DNA of 64,000 nucleotides. Source: Plotosus lineatus (taxonomy: Eukaryota > Chordata > Actinopteri > Siluriformes > Plotosidae). The stretch is from contig CM045731.1 in assembly GCA_024760905.1 (NCBI GenBank), forward strand, positions 21,730,001-21,794,000, written 5' to 3'. Under the pieces are notes generated by a model. The model made no database searches. It was given only the letters and a program-made list of their open reading frames with translations, and was not told the DNA's origin. Position numbers and translations under genes: made by a program. Below are positions 22,031 through 32,404 of this stretch, piece by piece; within the stretch, counting starts at the first letter, position 1; every line of letters begins with the position of its first letter.

Positions 22031-22375
22031 TAGGCAGTGGTGGCCCTGTGGTAAGGTGCTGGATTACCAATCCCAAGATTAGGGGTTCAAGACCCACTAT
22101 CAACTGTTGTCACTGCTGTCCCCTTCCCCACTGCAGCTAACTGGGTTATCAAAGGCTGGCCATGTCTCTCATGGTCTGTGGTGAGAGGTTGGTGTAAAAG
22201 AACCACCGCTGATTTTCATCAAGAGTAGCTGCATAGCAGTCAGTGTGTTTCTGCCCTGCAATGGCCTGGAAAACACCAGGGTGTACTCTGCCTTCACCCA
22301 AAATTGACTGAGATGGGCACCAGCATCCTTGTGATCCTAATTTGGATTATGCATTTCAGAAAACTAATTAACAAA
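22031..22375 (+). mobile_element. S2-T SINE with near-perfect 12-bp target duplication
   Basis: Flanked by TGTTCCCATCAA (22019-22030) and TGTTCCCATTAA (22376-22387). Full head (GGCAGTGGTGGCCCTGTGG, B-box GGGTTCAAGACC), S2 body and diverged S1-type tail (GATCCTAATTTGGATTATGC). Confidence 0.9.
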
Positions 22376-22439
22376 TGTTCCCATTAAACATCCTCAAATG
22401 AGTATTAATCATAAAATGTGCATCATCATCATCATCATT

Positions 22440-22505
22440 ATCTTCTTCCTCCAATTATTTTGGGGTCGGGTTGTAGGAGCAGCAGCCTAAGCAGTGAGAT
22501 CCAGA
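22440..22505. repeat. Fragment of the repeat seen at 2242
   Basis: GGGGTCGGGTTGTAGGAGCAG and CAGCCTAAGCAGTGAGATCC parallel the 2242-2390 repeat. Confidence 0.45.
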
Positions 22506-22509
22506 CATC

Positions 22510-23495
22510 ATAAAATGTTGTTATATTTTTATTTTGACATGTAGCATAGAGGAAATTCATAGATTGTTGTAAATGTTGTATACATGTCTTCATTATTGGT
22601 GGGTGAGTTATATACCGGCTAATGGTCCGACGCCACCCTGATGTTGTTGGAGAATAATGAGCGGTTTGTTATGAATGGTATATATATATATATATATTAG
22701 TGTTAGTTTATTGATCTACTCAATATCCAGAATTTCAGGGACAAACTTGTGAAAACATGCAACAGAGAAAATAAATAAAAATAAACTTGGAATGCATTTG
22801 GAGTGCAGACCTCCAACTACGTAGGACAATCTCTAAGCCCTCAATCCAAGCTTTACTGGCAGATGAGGTAGAGTTACAGTGCCCCACTGTGGCCTGTTCT
22901 GCAATATTTTTTTTTAGCTCTGTGTTTTTTTACTCCCGGCGCATCATCAGCATTTTGTACTATGCAACAATGTTTAAAAAATTCTTCAAAACCTTTGTGG
23001 ATCTCAATCCATTCAGAGTCTGGATCGTTCCAAACATTTTATTCCATCAAAAGGCCCAAGACTCATATTTTGTGAAAAATTTGTGGAAAACTATTTATTA
23101 TTTTTTTGAGTCATCGCGGTCACAGAAACACACAGAAACAAATACATGACCAATCTCATAACCATCTGCCTTGGTGGAGGTAAAAACGAACAGACAAACA
23201 ATTAAACCACAAATTAAGAAAATTAAAAAAAAAACTATTTTCAAACAATAGGTTGTGACAAACATTTATATGTTTATTTGTTTACATATCTATTTGCATG
23301 TTTGATTAGAAAATTTTAATTTAATTAGCAAAGTACACAATTGAAATCTTTGCCAAAGGCAAACAGGGAAATAAATAAATAAACAAATAGTAGTGCAGTG
23401 GTTTGCACTGTGCATGTCTGGTTGACTTTTGTCTTTTTTGTTTGAGTCTGTTAACATTGTGGTCAGTTCAGTGGGTCAGTTTTAAGCGCTCGGCG
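22510..23495. other. Mostly unique, AT-rich
   Basis: A (TA)n run lies at 22678-22697. The segment 23145-23215 (CATCTGCCTTGGTGGAGG...) resembles the end of a common animal repeat, but I cannot confirm it. No gene seen. Confidence 0.35.
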
Positions 23496-23499
23496 TTCT

Positions 23500-23760
23500 T
23501 GCCCCAGGATCTTTCTATGTGAGTTTCGCATGTTCTCCACATACTTGTGTGGGTTTCCACTAGGTTGACTGATTTCCTCCAACAGACAAATGGCATGCCC
23601 ATTAAGTCAATTGAAGACTCTAAATTTCCACTACAGTAGTAGTGAATGTGCTTGTTTGTTTTAGTCCTAAAATATTAATAAATTGGTGATCTGTTCCGGG
23701 CGTGTCTCGCCTCTCAAGCTGGCTTCTCCTGAAGGACATGCGGTACAGATAAAGGGTTAA
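23500..23760 (+). mobile_element. Highly decayed S1 SINE
   Basis: TTCGCATGTTCTCCACATAC, TGGGTTTCCACTAGGTTGAC and TCTAAATTTCCACTAC follow S1 order with heavy divergence. Confidence 0.55.
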
Positions 23761-23826
23761 TGCATAACCAAGCTCCCATGTAAGTCATCAAGTCATCAGT
23801 TCATATAAATGATTATATAAACGAAT

Positions 23827-24158
23827 TGTGGCAGGGGTGGCCTGGTGGTAGGAGGTGCTGGATCGCTGATCCTAGGGTTGGGGGTATAATCCACACTCTC
23901 TACGGATTGTCACTGTCTCCCCCCCCAGTACAGCTAACTGGGTTATCAAAGGCCGGCCATGTCTCTCACTGTCTATGGTGTGAGGTTCATGTAAAAGAAC
24001 CATTTCTGACTTTCGTAAAGAATAGCTGCAAAGCCGTCAGCGTGTTTCTGTCCTGTGATGGCTGGTGAACTGTCAGGGAGGGATTCTGCCCTTGCTAATA
24101 GAGCAGATACATGCAAGGGTCAGTGATGCCAGAAGCATGTCAACACACCAGTAACCAG
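23827..24158 (+). mobile_element. S2-T SINE with perfect 13-bp target duplication
   Basis: TATATAAACGAAT occurs at 23814-23826 and 24159-24171. Head GGCAGGGGTGGCCTGGTGGT, S2 body, GCCGTCAGCGTGTTTCTGTCC, then GTGATGGCTGGTGAACTGTC, a diverged S1-type tail. Confidence 0.9.
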
Positions 24159-24241
24159 TATATAAACGAATCATAGTATCAATAATCTAATCAGTCAATC
24201 AAGTAAAGTAAGACAGGTTTAATTCAACACATTTACAAGAA

Positions 24242-24525
24242 TGGCGGCGTGGTGGCGTATGGGTTAGCATTTGACTCACAGGAAGAAGGCCCTGGATTCA
24301 CATCTTGGTCTCAGCAAGAGTGTTACTATGTATAGCGTGCACGCTTGCCCCGTTTTTGTATGGGTTTCCTCTGGGTACTCCGGTGTCATTGAAGTGTGAG
24401 TATGAGTGCGAATGGTTGTGTGCGTAGTCTCTGTGATGAACTGGCTAGCTGTCCATGGTGTACCTCGCCTTCTCCTAGAGTTAGCTTCAGCCTCCCCGTG
24501 ACCCTAGTAGGATTAAGCGAGGTAA
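24242..24525 (+). mobile_element. S1 SINE, near complete
   Basis: TGGCGGCGTGGTGGCGTATG head, GGTTTCCTCTGGGTACTCCG, GAATGGTTGTGTGC, then the GATGAACTGGCTAGCTGTCC tail ending CCCTAGTAGGATTAAGCGAG. Confidence 0.85.
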
Positions 24526-24529
24526 ATAA

Positions 24530-25265
24530 ATCAAGATTAGAAGAGTAGAAACAATTATAATGAAATAGTTTCATAATTAGAAACCCCTCGCCTAATTGAC
24601 CCACATTCCTGATGTCTAAGATGAAGCTGATTAGAATATCTACGAATGCTTCATGCATTTCATCATGATTACAGTTTTAATTGAGGGGTTTTTCCATGAG
24701 ATAATCAGCCGTATAAACAACACTGAAATTGGCGAGCATCACTGCGGATCATCCATCAGCGGCCGGTGCTCGTCATGGCTGTAGCACCTGTGTGGTGGAC
24801 GTTGCTTAATGTTTCTCTGCTGTGTAATGGACCATTTTGATGAGTGAGACTGCTCAAAATTCCAACTGTGGCACTCACAGCCAGTTGTAAAGGCCAAGAT
24901 CCCATCTGTCACGGGTTCCTTCAGTAAATAGAGACCGGATCACCCTGAGCGGGAGCTACACTGATATTTTTCTCCTTGTTAAGTGGCTGTACTGACAACA
25001 AAGACAGATCATCTTCTGTGGCTTTAGTTGCCATATCTACAGGACTTAGGTACAAAATAAAGCTAGACAGTTTCTGTTCGAGTGGATTTCTGCTCTAAAC
25101 TGTGCTGGACACGGGCTGTAATTACTTCCCAGATGGACAGTTAAGATGTCCCCAGAGCCGCTTAGCCTGCTCCCTTCGCTGTGAGAGAAAGACGTGAGAA
25201 CAAAACCTTACACAAATTCCAATGAATAAGTTACACTCATGATCCATTCGGAGTCACATTTGGGT
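24530..25265. other. Repeat-poor stretch, nothing identified
   Basis: Compositionally balanced DNA with homeodomain-type TAATTG/AATTGA motifs near 24560-24690. No exon is convincing. Confidence 0.4.
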
Positions 25266-25267
25266 TG

Positions 25268-25370
25268 TATTATGGTGTCATAGTTATCATGTCCACCTCA
25301 CAGCAAGAAGGTCCTCGGTTTGAGTCCTGGGCTCGAGCGTTTCTATGTGGTGCGTCATACATGTGTCTTA
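25268..25370 (+). mobile_element. S1 SINE head fragment
   Basis: TATGGTGTCATAGTTATCAT, CACCTCACAGCAAGAAGGTC and GGTTTGAGTCCTGGG (B-box) are S1 head. It ends where inverted LINE sequence begins. Confidence 0.7.
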
Positions 25371-25410
25371 ATCTTACATGTGCTGTCCCTCTGATGTACT
25401 CATTCCTGAT
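25371..25410 (-). mobile_element. Inverted 5' piece of the LINE copy (left arm of a perfect hairpin)
   Basis: Exact reverse complement of 25418-25457 over 40 bp, separated by 7 bp. It corresponds to LINE coding sequence in antisense, as produced by 5' inversion or snap-back priming during insertion. Confidence 0.88.
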
Positions 25411-25527
25411 GGATTGGATCAGGAATGAGTACATCAGAGGGACAGCACATGTAAGATGTTTTGGAGTCAAAGCCAGAGAAGCTAGATTGAGATGGTTTGG
25501 ACATGTACAGAGGAGGGATAGTGAATA
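25411..25527 (+). mobile_element. LINE 3' fragment, part upstream of Tig-A
   Basis: Encodes the end of the LINE polyprotein in one frame: a segment with RNEYIRGTAHVRCFG and LRWFGHVQRRDSEY, matching the C-terminal region at 51300-51700. It is broken by the Tig-A element at 25528 and continues at 26022. No catalytic domain is present. Confidence 0.88.
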
Positions 25528-26019
25528 CAGGGATCCCTCACTTTCCACGGTTAATTGGGACCAAGATCCCCACACGACCATCAAAATCCGCGAAGTAGGA
25601 TCACCCCCCCCCCCAACTGATGTATACGTACATGTATATGTGTATATAATATCAATAAATACATATTCAATGCTCTAAATTCTTATAATAACAATTAAAC
25701 ATTAAAATAAAATTACATAAGATGTCAATAAAATATAAATACACACACATACTGATGCACGCGTGCACGCACTCAGATGCGGACCTCACAACAATGTAAC
25801 TAGTTTTGATGGGAGGTTTTGGGTTGGTTTTTGTTTTGTGTTGGTTTAGGGTTTTTTTGTTGCATAATTGGCTTTGTTTTGTGGCATTTTCCTTAACCTT
25901 TCCCCTATTCTTTCTTAATTTCCTTATTTTTAATTCGATGCATATTTAAAAAAAAACCCCAAAAAACGCGATGCACTGAAGCCGCATGAATTGAAGTGCA
26001 AAGTAACGAGGGATCCCTG
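25528..26019 (-). mobile_element. Tig-A element inserted in the LINE
   Basis: Begins CAGGGATCCCTCACTTTCC, ends CGAGGGATCCCTG, TA on each side. It resembles the 4172/4777 copies in CACAACAATGTAACTAG and GGGAGGTTTTGGG, so it belongs to the same subfamily. It is younger than the LINE insertion it splits. Confidence 0.9.
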
Positions 26020-26021
26020 TA

Positions 26022-26223
26022 TATTGGTAGTAGGATGCTGAGGTTGGAACTACCAGGCAGAAGGCCTAGAGGAAGACCAAAGACAATATTTATGGATATG
26101 GTGAAGGAGGATATGAAGGTAGTTGGTGTAAAAGAAGAAGATGCAGAGGATAGGGTAAGATGGAGGCAGATGATTCGCTGTGGCGACCCCTGAAGGGAAA
26201 AGCCGAAAGGAAAAGAAGAAGTT
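26022..26223 (+). mobile_element. LINE 3' fragment, part downstream of Tig-A
   Basis: Continues the C-terminal coding region (GRRPRGRPKT, MVKEDMKVVGVKEEDAED, RVRWRQMIRCGDP) to a stop, then the 3' end CTGAAGGGAAAAGCCGAAAG and AAAGAAGAAG. The same 3' end is found on S2-L SINEs. Confidence 0.9.
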
Positions 26224-26249
26224 TGCAGTTAAACAGTCAGTTCCTCCCA

Positions 26250-26508
26250 AAGACATATACATTAAGTTGACTGACTATATAAAATTGCCCTTCGGCGTGA
26301 ATGTGAAAGAGAATGCTTGTGTGTGTGTGTGTGTGTGCTGGATCATTGACCTGTTAAGGGCGGACCCCACTCCCTAAGTAATTTCTTTTTTTGTGCCATT
26401 TTAACTTATTCAAATTAGCTTGATTTGGTGTACTCTGCTCTTGCCCAGAATTGGCCGAGAAGGGCGCCAGCCTCACTGCGACCCTAAGAAAAGGAATGGA
26501 TGAATGTT
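26250..26508 (+). mobile_element. S1 SINE 3' half, interrupted
   Basis: AAATTGCCCTTCGGCGTGAA and a short GT run (26318-26338), then about 60 bp of unrelated AT-rich DNA, then CTCTTGCCCAGAATTGGCCG and GCGACCCTAAGAAAAGGAAT, ending GGATGAATG. Confidence 0.6.
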
Positions 26509-26509
26509 G

Positions 26510-28205
26510 ATCATATATTACAGTCGTCAACAATGGTACTCAAAAACAAAATCCTAACCAGTCGTCAATCACCTAAAGGCAAATTTGGGTGCAATTAGCC
26601 AAATAGCTGCTATGTGACTATTTTCATCTGCATACTAATAGAAACTCCCTTCCACTCCATTTACACACGTGTCAATATTGCTTTGTCACAAACATATTTT
26701 TTTCCATATGATTAAATAATTAGTGTATTGTTATGTCCGCCTGTGCTTCTAATAGCCCCACAGTGGCAGTGCTGTGACTATCAGGGAGGGGCAGGGTGCC
26801 CTATTGCCCTATTATTATCTTAGTGCTGTGCAGGTGATTAAAATATAAAGTGTCTAAGTTTGCCTGTGCGTCCACATTCACACACGTACACACTATCCAG
26901 CTTGAATATCTTGGTATTTATAGTTCATGAGACATATTTTTGTATTATTTTCCAAATCAGTAATTTAAATGTTGTTGTTATTTTTGTGTTGACCTCGCTC
27001 ATAACAGAATTTATCATTGTTATATTCTTATTATATTCCGTGATGTACATAACGTACAGTATCATACGATCATGTGGTTCTTCTGTACAAGAAAGGATAA
27101 CTTCAGCCTTTATGTGCTTGTGCTGCATTTTCCAAGCTGGTAATCACCGAAAAGGTTGACCTTTTGACCTCTTGTTGCGAATCCAAATCCGGAAGCAAAT
27201 GAAATACCTGTATTTGCACAATGCTTATATTTTTTCAGCAAGCTGACAGATTGGGCTGCTATAGAAAAGCAGCGGGCAAAAGGTTAATCTTTTACACTTG
27301 AATAGCATTTTGGCTTCTTTTAAAATTTCTGGGAGGCAATTTATGGATTTTCAGTTCGAGCTCTATAGTGTGTGATGTTTGGACAATTGCCGTGGCTCTG
27401 GAGGCTCGGCTTCTCTGGTTTACAAAAGCATGTGGACAAAAGCAGTGAAGGCACGCAGAGAGATCCTACCGTGATTTCACTATTCACCCAAAATCTGTTA
27501 ATTAAGAAAAAAAAAAAAAAAAAAAAATGTTTGCGCCGTCTTCCAATCTGGCGTCCTGTGACAGCAGCTGGTCTGGAAGGGAAAAAAAGCAGCATCCGCG
27601 TGCTGTACCCAGCTATTGTAAGTGGATTAAAAGTAAAAAAAATAAAAAAATGTCCTACCGTCTTTGCCTCTGGGACGGTTGTCGATTAGAGGATTACATG
27701 TTGCATAAGGTGAAAGTAATTGGGCGATGAATGTAGGGTGTCAGCAATGTGAAGGACAAAATGATTTAATTTGTACAAATCTATATGAAAGGCAGCGTTA
27801 AATACTAAAAGATTGCACTCAGAATCATTTGCACTTCAATAACTCATCAAACATGAAATACAGAAACACATCAGTTAGGCCAACCGTACAGCTAACGCGC
27901 CATACTATTTAATTATTTAATTATTTATTTTTACTCTTGGTTACTTTGAATCATCATTTTAATGGTGTATTAATAGGATGCAAAACATATAAGAGAAACT
28001 GACACATCGTAGTGGTCATGTGATTAATCAGGAAGGTGCAGTGCTCTCTTTGCAAAGATTTTATGCTAACAGCCGTTGCTAGTTTTACATTTTTCCCATT
28101 TTGCCACATTATTATGATTTTTATTATGTATTTATTTATTGATTGATGCATAAATTAAGTTATCCTCCCTATTTTCTTCTTAATTTATTGGTATCACTAC
28201 ACCTG
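26510..28205. other. Long repeat-poor stretch, nothing identified
   Basis: 1.7 kb with a poly(A) run at 27506-27527 and no recognised transposon. No exon with clear splice sites and a known domain was found. A candidate for regulatory sequence only because it is repeat-poor. Confidence 0.35.
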
Positions 28206-28210
28206 TGTTC

Positions 28211-28522
28211 GGAGCTGGTGCCATAGTGGTTAGCGTGCTGTGCTCATGATCAGGAAGGAGGTTGTGTGTTCAAATCCCAGTTTAGACCCCCGCTGTGCTG
28301 AGACCCCTGAGCAAGGTCTCAACCACAAGTGTGCCTCTGTTCACCCCAGCAGTATAAATGGGTACCAGTAAAAATACACTGGGAAGGTAACCTGCGATGG
28401 ACTAGCGTCCCATCCAGGAGGAGTTCAGCTCCTGGTCGCTTCACGCTATGGAAACCGGGGATAAACATCGGCCTGATGAGCCACCACAGCTTGGGTGTAA
28501 AAAAACCCAAAGGACTTTACCT
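28211..28522 (+). mobile_element. S3 SINE, complete
   Basis: GGTGCCATAGTGGTTAGCGT head, B-box GTGTTCAAATCCC, ACCCCAGCAGTATAAATGGG, AAAATACACTGGGAAGG, tail CCCAAAGGACTTTACC. An uninterrupted reference for the split copy at 14124-15288. Confidence 0.9.
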
Positions 28523-28529
28523 GTTACTA

Positions 28530-28779
28530 CACAGGTGTCGTCTATGACATGACCACCACCATCCAGGGAGGGGCGAAAGCACGCACACGCCCCCTCCGTG
28601 ACATGCAATGCTCGGCACCTGCTGCTTTTCAAATTGTGATGCATGCGCATTTGGGGTGGTCTAACAAGGAAAGCGGTACTTGCCCCCTTGTATGAATGAG
28701 CTCACAGACGTCCATGATTGGCTGGCAATCGATATGAGTAACAAGGAAGTGAGCGTCTGCCATCCCTCCCTCCCATGAG
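28530..28779 (-). mobile_element. S6 repeat, 3' part, split by S3
   Basis: Minus strand shares CATGTCACGGAGGGGGC, a TTTCGCCCCT block and GGGAGGGAGGGAT with the plus-strand copy at 31937-32226. It breaks at CTCCCTCCCATGAG (28766-28779), the duplicated target of the S3 insertion. Confidence 0.75.
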
Positions 28780-29087
28780 TCAGTTGGGTTTTTACACCCG
28801 AGCCTAGTGGCTTAGCCTTGTGGCTCATCAGGCTGGTACTTATCCCCGGTTTCCGTAGCGTGAAGCGACCAGGAGTTCAACTCCCCCTGGATGGGACGCT
28901 AGTCCATCGCAGGTTACCTTCCCAGTATATTTTACTGGTACCCATTTATACTGCTGGGTGAACAGAGGCACACTTGTGGTTGAGACCTTGCCCAGGGGTC
29001 GTAGCACAGTGAGAGTCTCAGTGGGATTTGAACTCACAACCTCCTGATCATGAGCACAGCACCCTAACCACTATGCCACCGGCCCCA
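28780..29087 (-). mobile_element. S3 SINE with perfect 14-bp target duplication
   Basis: Flanked by CTCCCTCCCATGAG at 28766-28779 and 29088-29101. Minus strand runs from GGGGCCGGTGGCATAGTGG through B-box GAGTTCAAATCCC to the CACAAGGCTAAG tail. It lies inside S6. Confidence 0.92.
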
Positions 29088-29165
29088 CTCCCTCCCATGA
29101 GAGGTCTGCCAATTAGCTCCCATGGACTCCTGATCACGGATTTCTGCGGCGGTAACCCAGATTCA
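29088..29165 (-). mobile_element. S6 repeat, 5' part
   Basis: CTCCCTCCCATGAGAGGTCTG and CCAATTAGCTCCC continue S6 on the far side of the S3 insertion (compare TAATTGGCCAGCCTCTCATG at 31942-31961). Confidence 0.65.
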
Positions 29166-29169
29166 AACT

Positions 29170-29432
29170 TGCGATCTCTGAGTTAATACTCACGTACCTT
29201 GTTGCCACACTCTCAGAATGGGACTTTATTCTTATTTTAACGATGAGGCATGAATAAATGATTTGTCAGAAATAAACAACAGAAAACAAGAAAACAATAA
29301 CTCTTCTAGTGTTACTGTGACTAATTATGAAACTACTCTCACTTAGCAAGGCGTGTATGCTAACAAGTCTTAGCGTACTTAATCATCACTGGATTATATT
29401 CAGGAAGTATAATAGGTAGCACATTCCACAAG

Positions 29433-29469
<37 letters not shown>

Positions 29470-30290
29470 TGAAGGGCTAGCTTGCCTGGAAAAATAATTT
29501 TATGCTAACAAGCTCTGCCATTTTTATATCTTTCATAGTGAAGTGTTTTTTTTCCCCCACACAGGATGGCACTTCATCATTTAGATGGTGTTTGGATAGG
29601 ATACAAAACACTTTTTAAAAAGTCAACACATCTGTGAACAAGTCAACGCAGTGATACTGCGGCTAATCAAAAAAAAAAAAAAAATTTAGCGAGTAAAATT
29701 TATGCTAACAGACCTGCCGTTTTTCCATCGTTCACACAAACCATCTTTCTAGCTTGGCATTTTTTTTGCTCAGAGCGGTACTTTATCACGACGTTATCAT
29801 GACTGCATGCTAACAGGTGATAGTTTTCTGTATTTTTGCTTAGGATTGGACTTTATCATCATTGGATAACGTTCATAAAAAATGGGACAGGCAACAAATT
29901 TCAGAGGGAGCACATTTATATCATGTCTAAAAAAAAAAAAATTGAAGCGCTAGCTCTGAAGTAATACGAATTTTATGCTAACAAGCTCTGAGAATTTTTA
30001 TCTTTGGTAGCCAGGTTGGCATTTTTTGCTCAGAGTGATAGTTTATCATCAGTGTGATGGGATTTGGAAGTTCCACGTGATTAACACGGGAGTTCAGCTG
30101 AAGCGGGAACATAACTATAGGGGTGCGTAGTAATGAACCGTGATTAATCCCGCGCACCTATTAATGAAGTTAGAGATGAGATTTGTCACCTGACAGTGCA
30201 CAGCTTTGCCATTTTACCAACTGCTGTGTTTCTGAGACGCCATCAGTATATCCTCTTCCCTCAATTATTTCCCAAGACACAAATGTCTGA

Positions 30291-30328
<38 letters not shown>

Positions 30329-31040
30329 AACCTGGCAACTATAGAAAGCAGGAATCTGCATGGTTGGTGGAGTATAAAGACGCTCTGAAACTTCTTTGCA
30401 TTCTCGACCAACATGTATAAGTTACATCCTCTTGTCCTTCTGCTCTAATGAGGCCTCGCCTGTTAAAGGACCTCACCGAGGTGTCATTGAATTCACCCAA
30501 ACTTTAGTTCCTGATGATTCGCCGTGTTCTTCTTTGCCAAGGTTGCGCTATATCTAGTAGCAAATGACAAATAGCCGGCCTCCTCTGAGCCTCGGCTCCC
30601 CCGGGGAGAAAGGCTCTACGTGACTGCTCTCTGCTTATAGCACACTGGGACGTTGTTTCAAATTAAAGCGCTACAGAAACGGCATCTTTGGGGAGATGGC
30701 AAAAATGCCATCGCTGCAGACTTTGACATCTGCAGCAGAATTTATTGCCTATTTCAATTCATGCTACATCACTGGCCCTGAAGTAGGTCTGGACTATAAA
30801 ACATGATTTGATGAGTTTGTTAATAATTTATGGGTACATATTTTGGGCGCTCATTTTATTAGCCGAACAATTTGGCACTGCTTGGTAATTGAAGTTTGGA
30901 TGAATCGGAGATATTTATTAAGGGGAAAAAAATTAACAAGATTATTTATTGTGTATGAAGTGAAAACTGTTTATATACCCACAGATGCTTAGGATTAAAA
31001 GACTGGCGTTGAGGTTGTCTGAAGAAAGTAGCCTTAATAA
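29170..31040. other. Repeat-poor stretch with short simple repeats
   Basis: (CA)n at 29432-29466 and (AT)n at 30297-30326. A motif TTTTATGCTAACA recurs at about 29499, 29699 and 29972 in looser repeats of about 200-270 bp, suggesting an old tandem or dispersed duplication. No gene seen. Confidence 0.4.
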
Positions 31041-31046
31041 CATTCT

Positions 31047-31395
31047 ACTTCTTTTCCTTTCGTTTTTTCCCTTTATCAGGGGTCACCACAGCAAATCTCT
31101 GAGTCACATGTTTGATTCGGAGTAGGTTTGTACGTCGGATGCCCTCCCTGACACAGCTCTTCAGCAAGGGGCGGAAACACGCTGACGGCTATGCAGCTAC
31201 TCTTGTCGAAAGTCAGCAATGGTTCTTTTACATGAACCTCTCACCATAGACGGTGAGAGACATGGCCGGCCATTGATAACCCAGTAAGCTGCACTGGGGG
31301 CACCGTGATAACCTTGTAGAGAGTGGGACTCAAACCCCCAATGTTAGGATCAGCGATCCAGCGCCCTTTATCACCAGGCCAGGCCACCACTGCTC
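31047..31395 (-). mobile_element. S2-L SINE, near full length
   Basis: Minus strand: head GAGCAGTGGTGGCCTGGCC (with a small duplication), B-box GGGTTTGAGTCC, S2 body, GCCGTCAGCGTGTTTCCGCC, then CTTGCTGAAGAGCTGTGTC and the LINE-type tail. Confidence 0.9.
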
Positions 31396-31554
31396 ATCTC
31401 TTTGGCTACAATGGTAAAGGTATATTTAAAGAAAAATCTTGTATTTGTGTTGTTAAACAAAACAAAGCCAAAGTGCGCGATCACCAGTTTGAATCCAGGT
31501 TGACGTTGGCCACAGCCATGTATAACTGGGAGTTTGAGATTTGACAGATTTCCT

Positions 31555-31890
31555 TGTAGCTTTTTCCCTTTTTTTATCAGGGGTCGCCACAGCCAATAAT
31601 TCGCACGTTTGATTTAGCGTAGGTTTTTACGTCGGTTGCCCTTCCTGACACAACCCTTTCAGCAAGGGACAGAAACACACTGACGGCGAAACAGCTACTC
31701 TTTGCGAAAGTCAGCAATGGTTCTTTTACATGAACCTCTCACCATAGACAGTGAAAGACATGGCCCGCCTTTGATAACCCAGTTAGCTGCAGTGGGGGGA
31801 CAGTGACAACCTTGTGAAGAGTGGGACTCGAACCTCCAACCTTTGGATCAGCGATCCAGCGCCCTCTACCACTAGACCACCACTGCCCCT
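31555..31890 (-). mobile_element. S2-L SINE, near full length
   Basis: Minus strand head GGGGCAGTGGTGGTCTAGTGG, B-box GGTTCGAGTCC, body, then CTTGCTGAAAGGGTTGTGTC and GGCGACCCCTGATAAAAAAAG. Its head abuts a 5S rRNA-like fragment. Confidence 0.9.
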
Positions 31891-31893
31891 GCA

Positions 31894-31929
31894 CAGCACC
31901 TGGTATTCCTAGGGGGTCTCCCATCCAAG
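31894..31929 (-). pseudogene. 5S rRNA-like fragment (3' third)
   Basis: On the minus strand it reads CTTGGATGGGAGACC...AGGAATACCAGGTGCTG, matching the 3' part of vertebrate 5S rRNA at nearly every position over 36 bp. It lacks the rest of the gene. It could be a 5S pseudogene or part of a 5S-derived SINE, since it directly borders S6. Confidence 0.75.
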
Positions 31930-31936
31930 ATTGTGA

Positions 31937-32226
31937 GAGATAATTGGCCAGCCTCTCATGGGAGGAGGGGAGGGAGGGATAGCATGCACTCGCTTCATTT
32001 GTTCGCGGTGGTGGCTAGAGCAGGCGTAAATACACATGTGCAGGATCCTGTAAAGAGGAAAGTGGTAGCATCACATGTCACGGAGGGGGCATGTGTGTGC
32101 TTACGCCCCCTGCTGGTTGGTGGTCGGGGGGATGAGGAGGCAACACTTGAGTGGGAATTGGATATGAGTAAATTAAGGGGAAAAAAGGGGGGAAATCACA
32201 ACAACAACAACAACAACAACAACAAA
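31937..32226 (+). mobile_element. S6 repeat with (CAA)n end
   Basis: TAATTGGCCAGCCTCTCATG, CATGTCACGGAGGGGGCATG and TGGGAATTGGATATGAGTAA, then an A/G-rich stretch and (CAA)n at 32197-32226. The layout and 3' simple repeat fit a retroposed SINE-like element. The class is uncertain. Confidence 0.65.
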
Positions 32227-32404
32227 AACCCATAGCTATTTATTTAAATGCAAATTTGGTATACAGCTGACTACGACTGTACAGCAGTATTTCACGCTTG
32301 GAAAACTGTTCATTCCCATCTGCTCCCGTTTCATCAGGTTTAAAAACTTTAAAAACCTTTTTTATTTGCAAGGTTATTTAACAAAGACGAGTATTTTAGA
32401 CTTT

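Noticed and set aside
26860..27159. 99-codon hydrophobic frame resembling a membrane protein
   Set aside because: AT-rich DNA readily gives hydrophobic frames. There is no splice context, repeat of the pattern or known motif.
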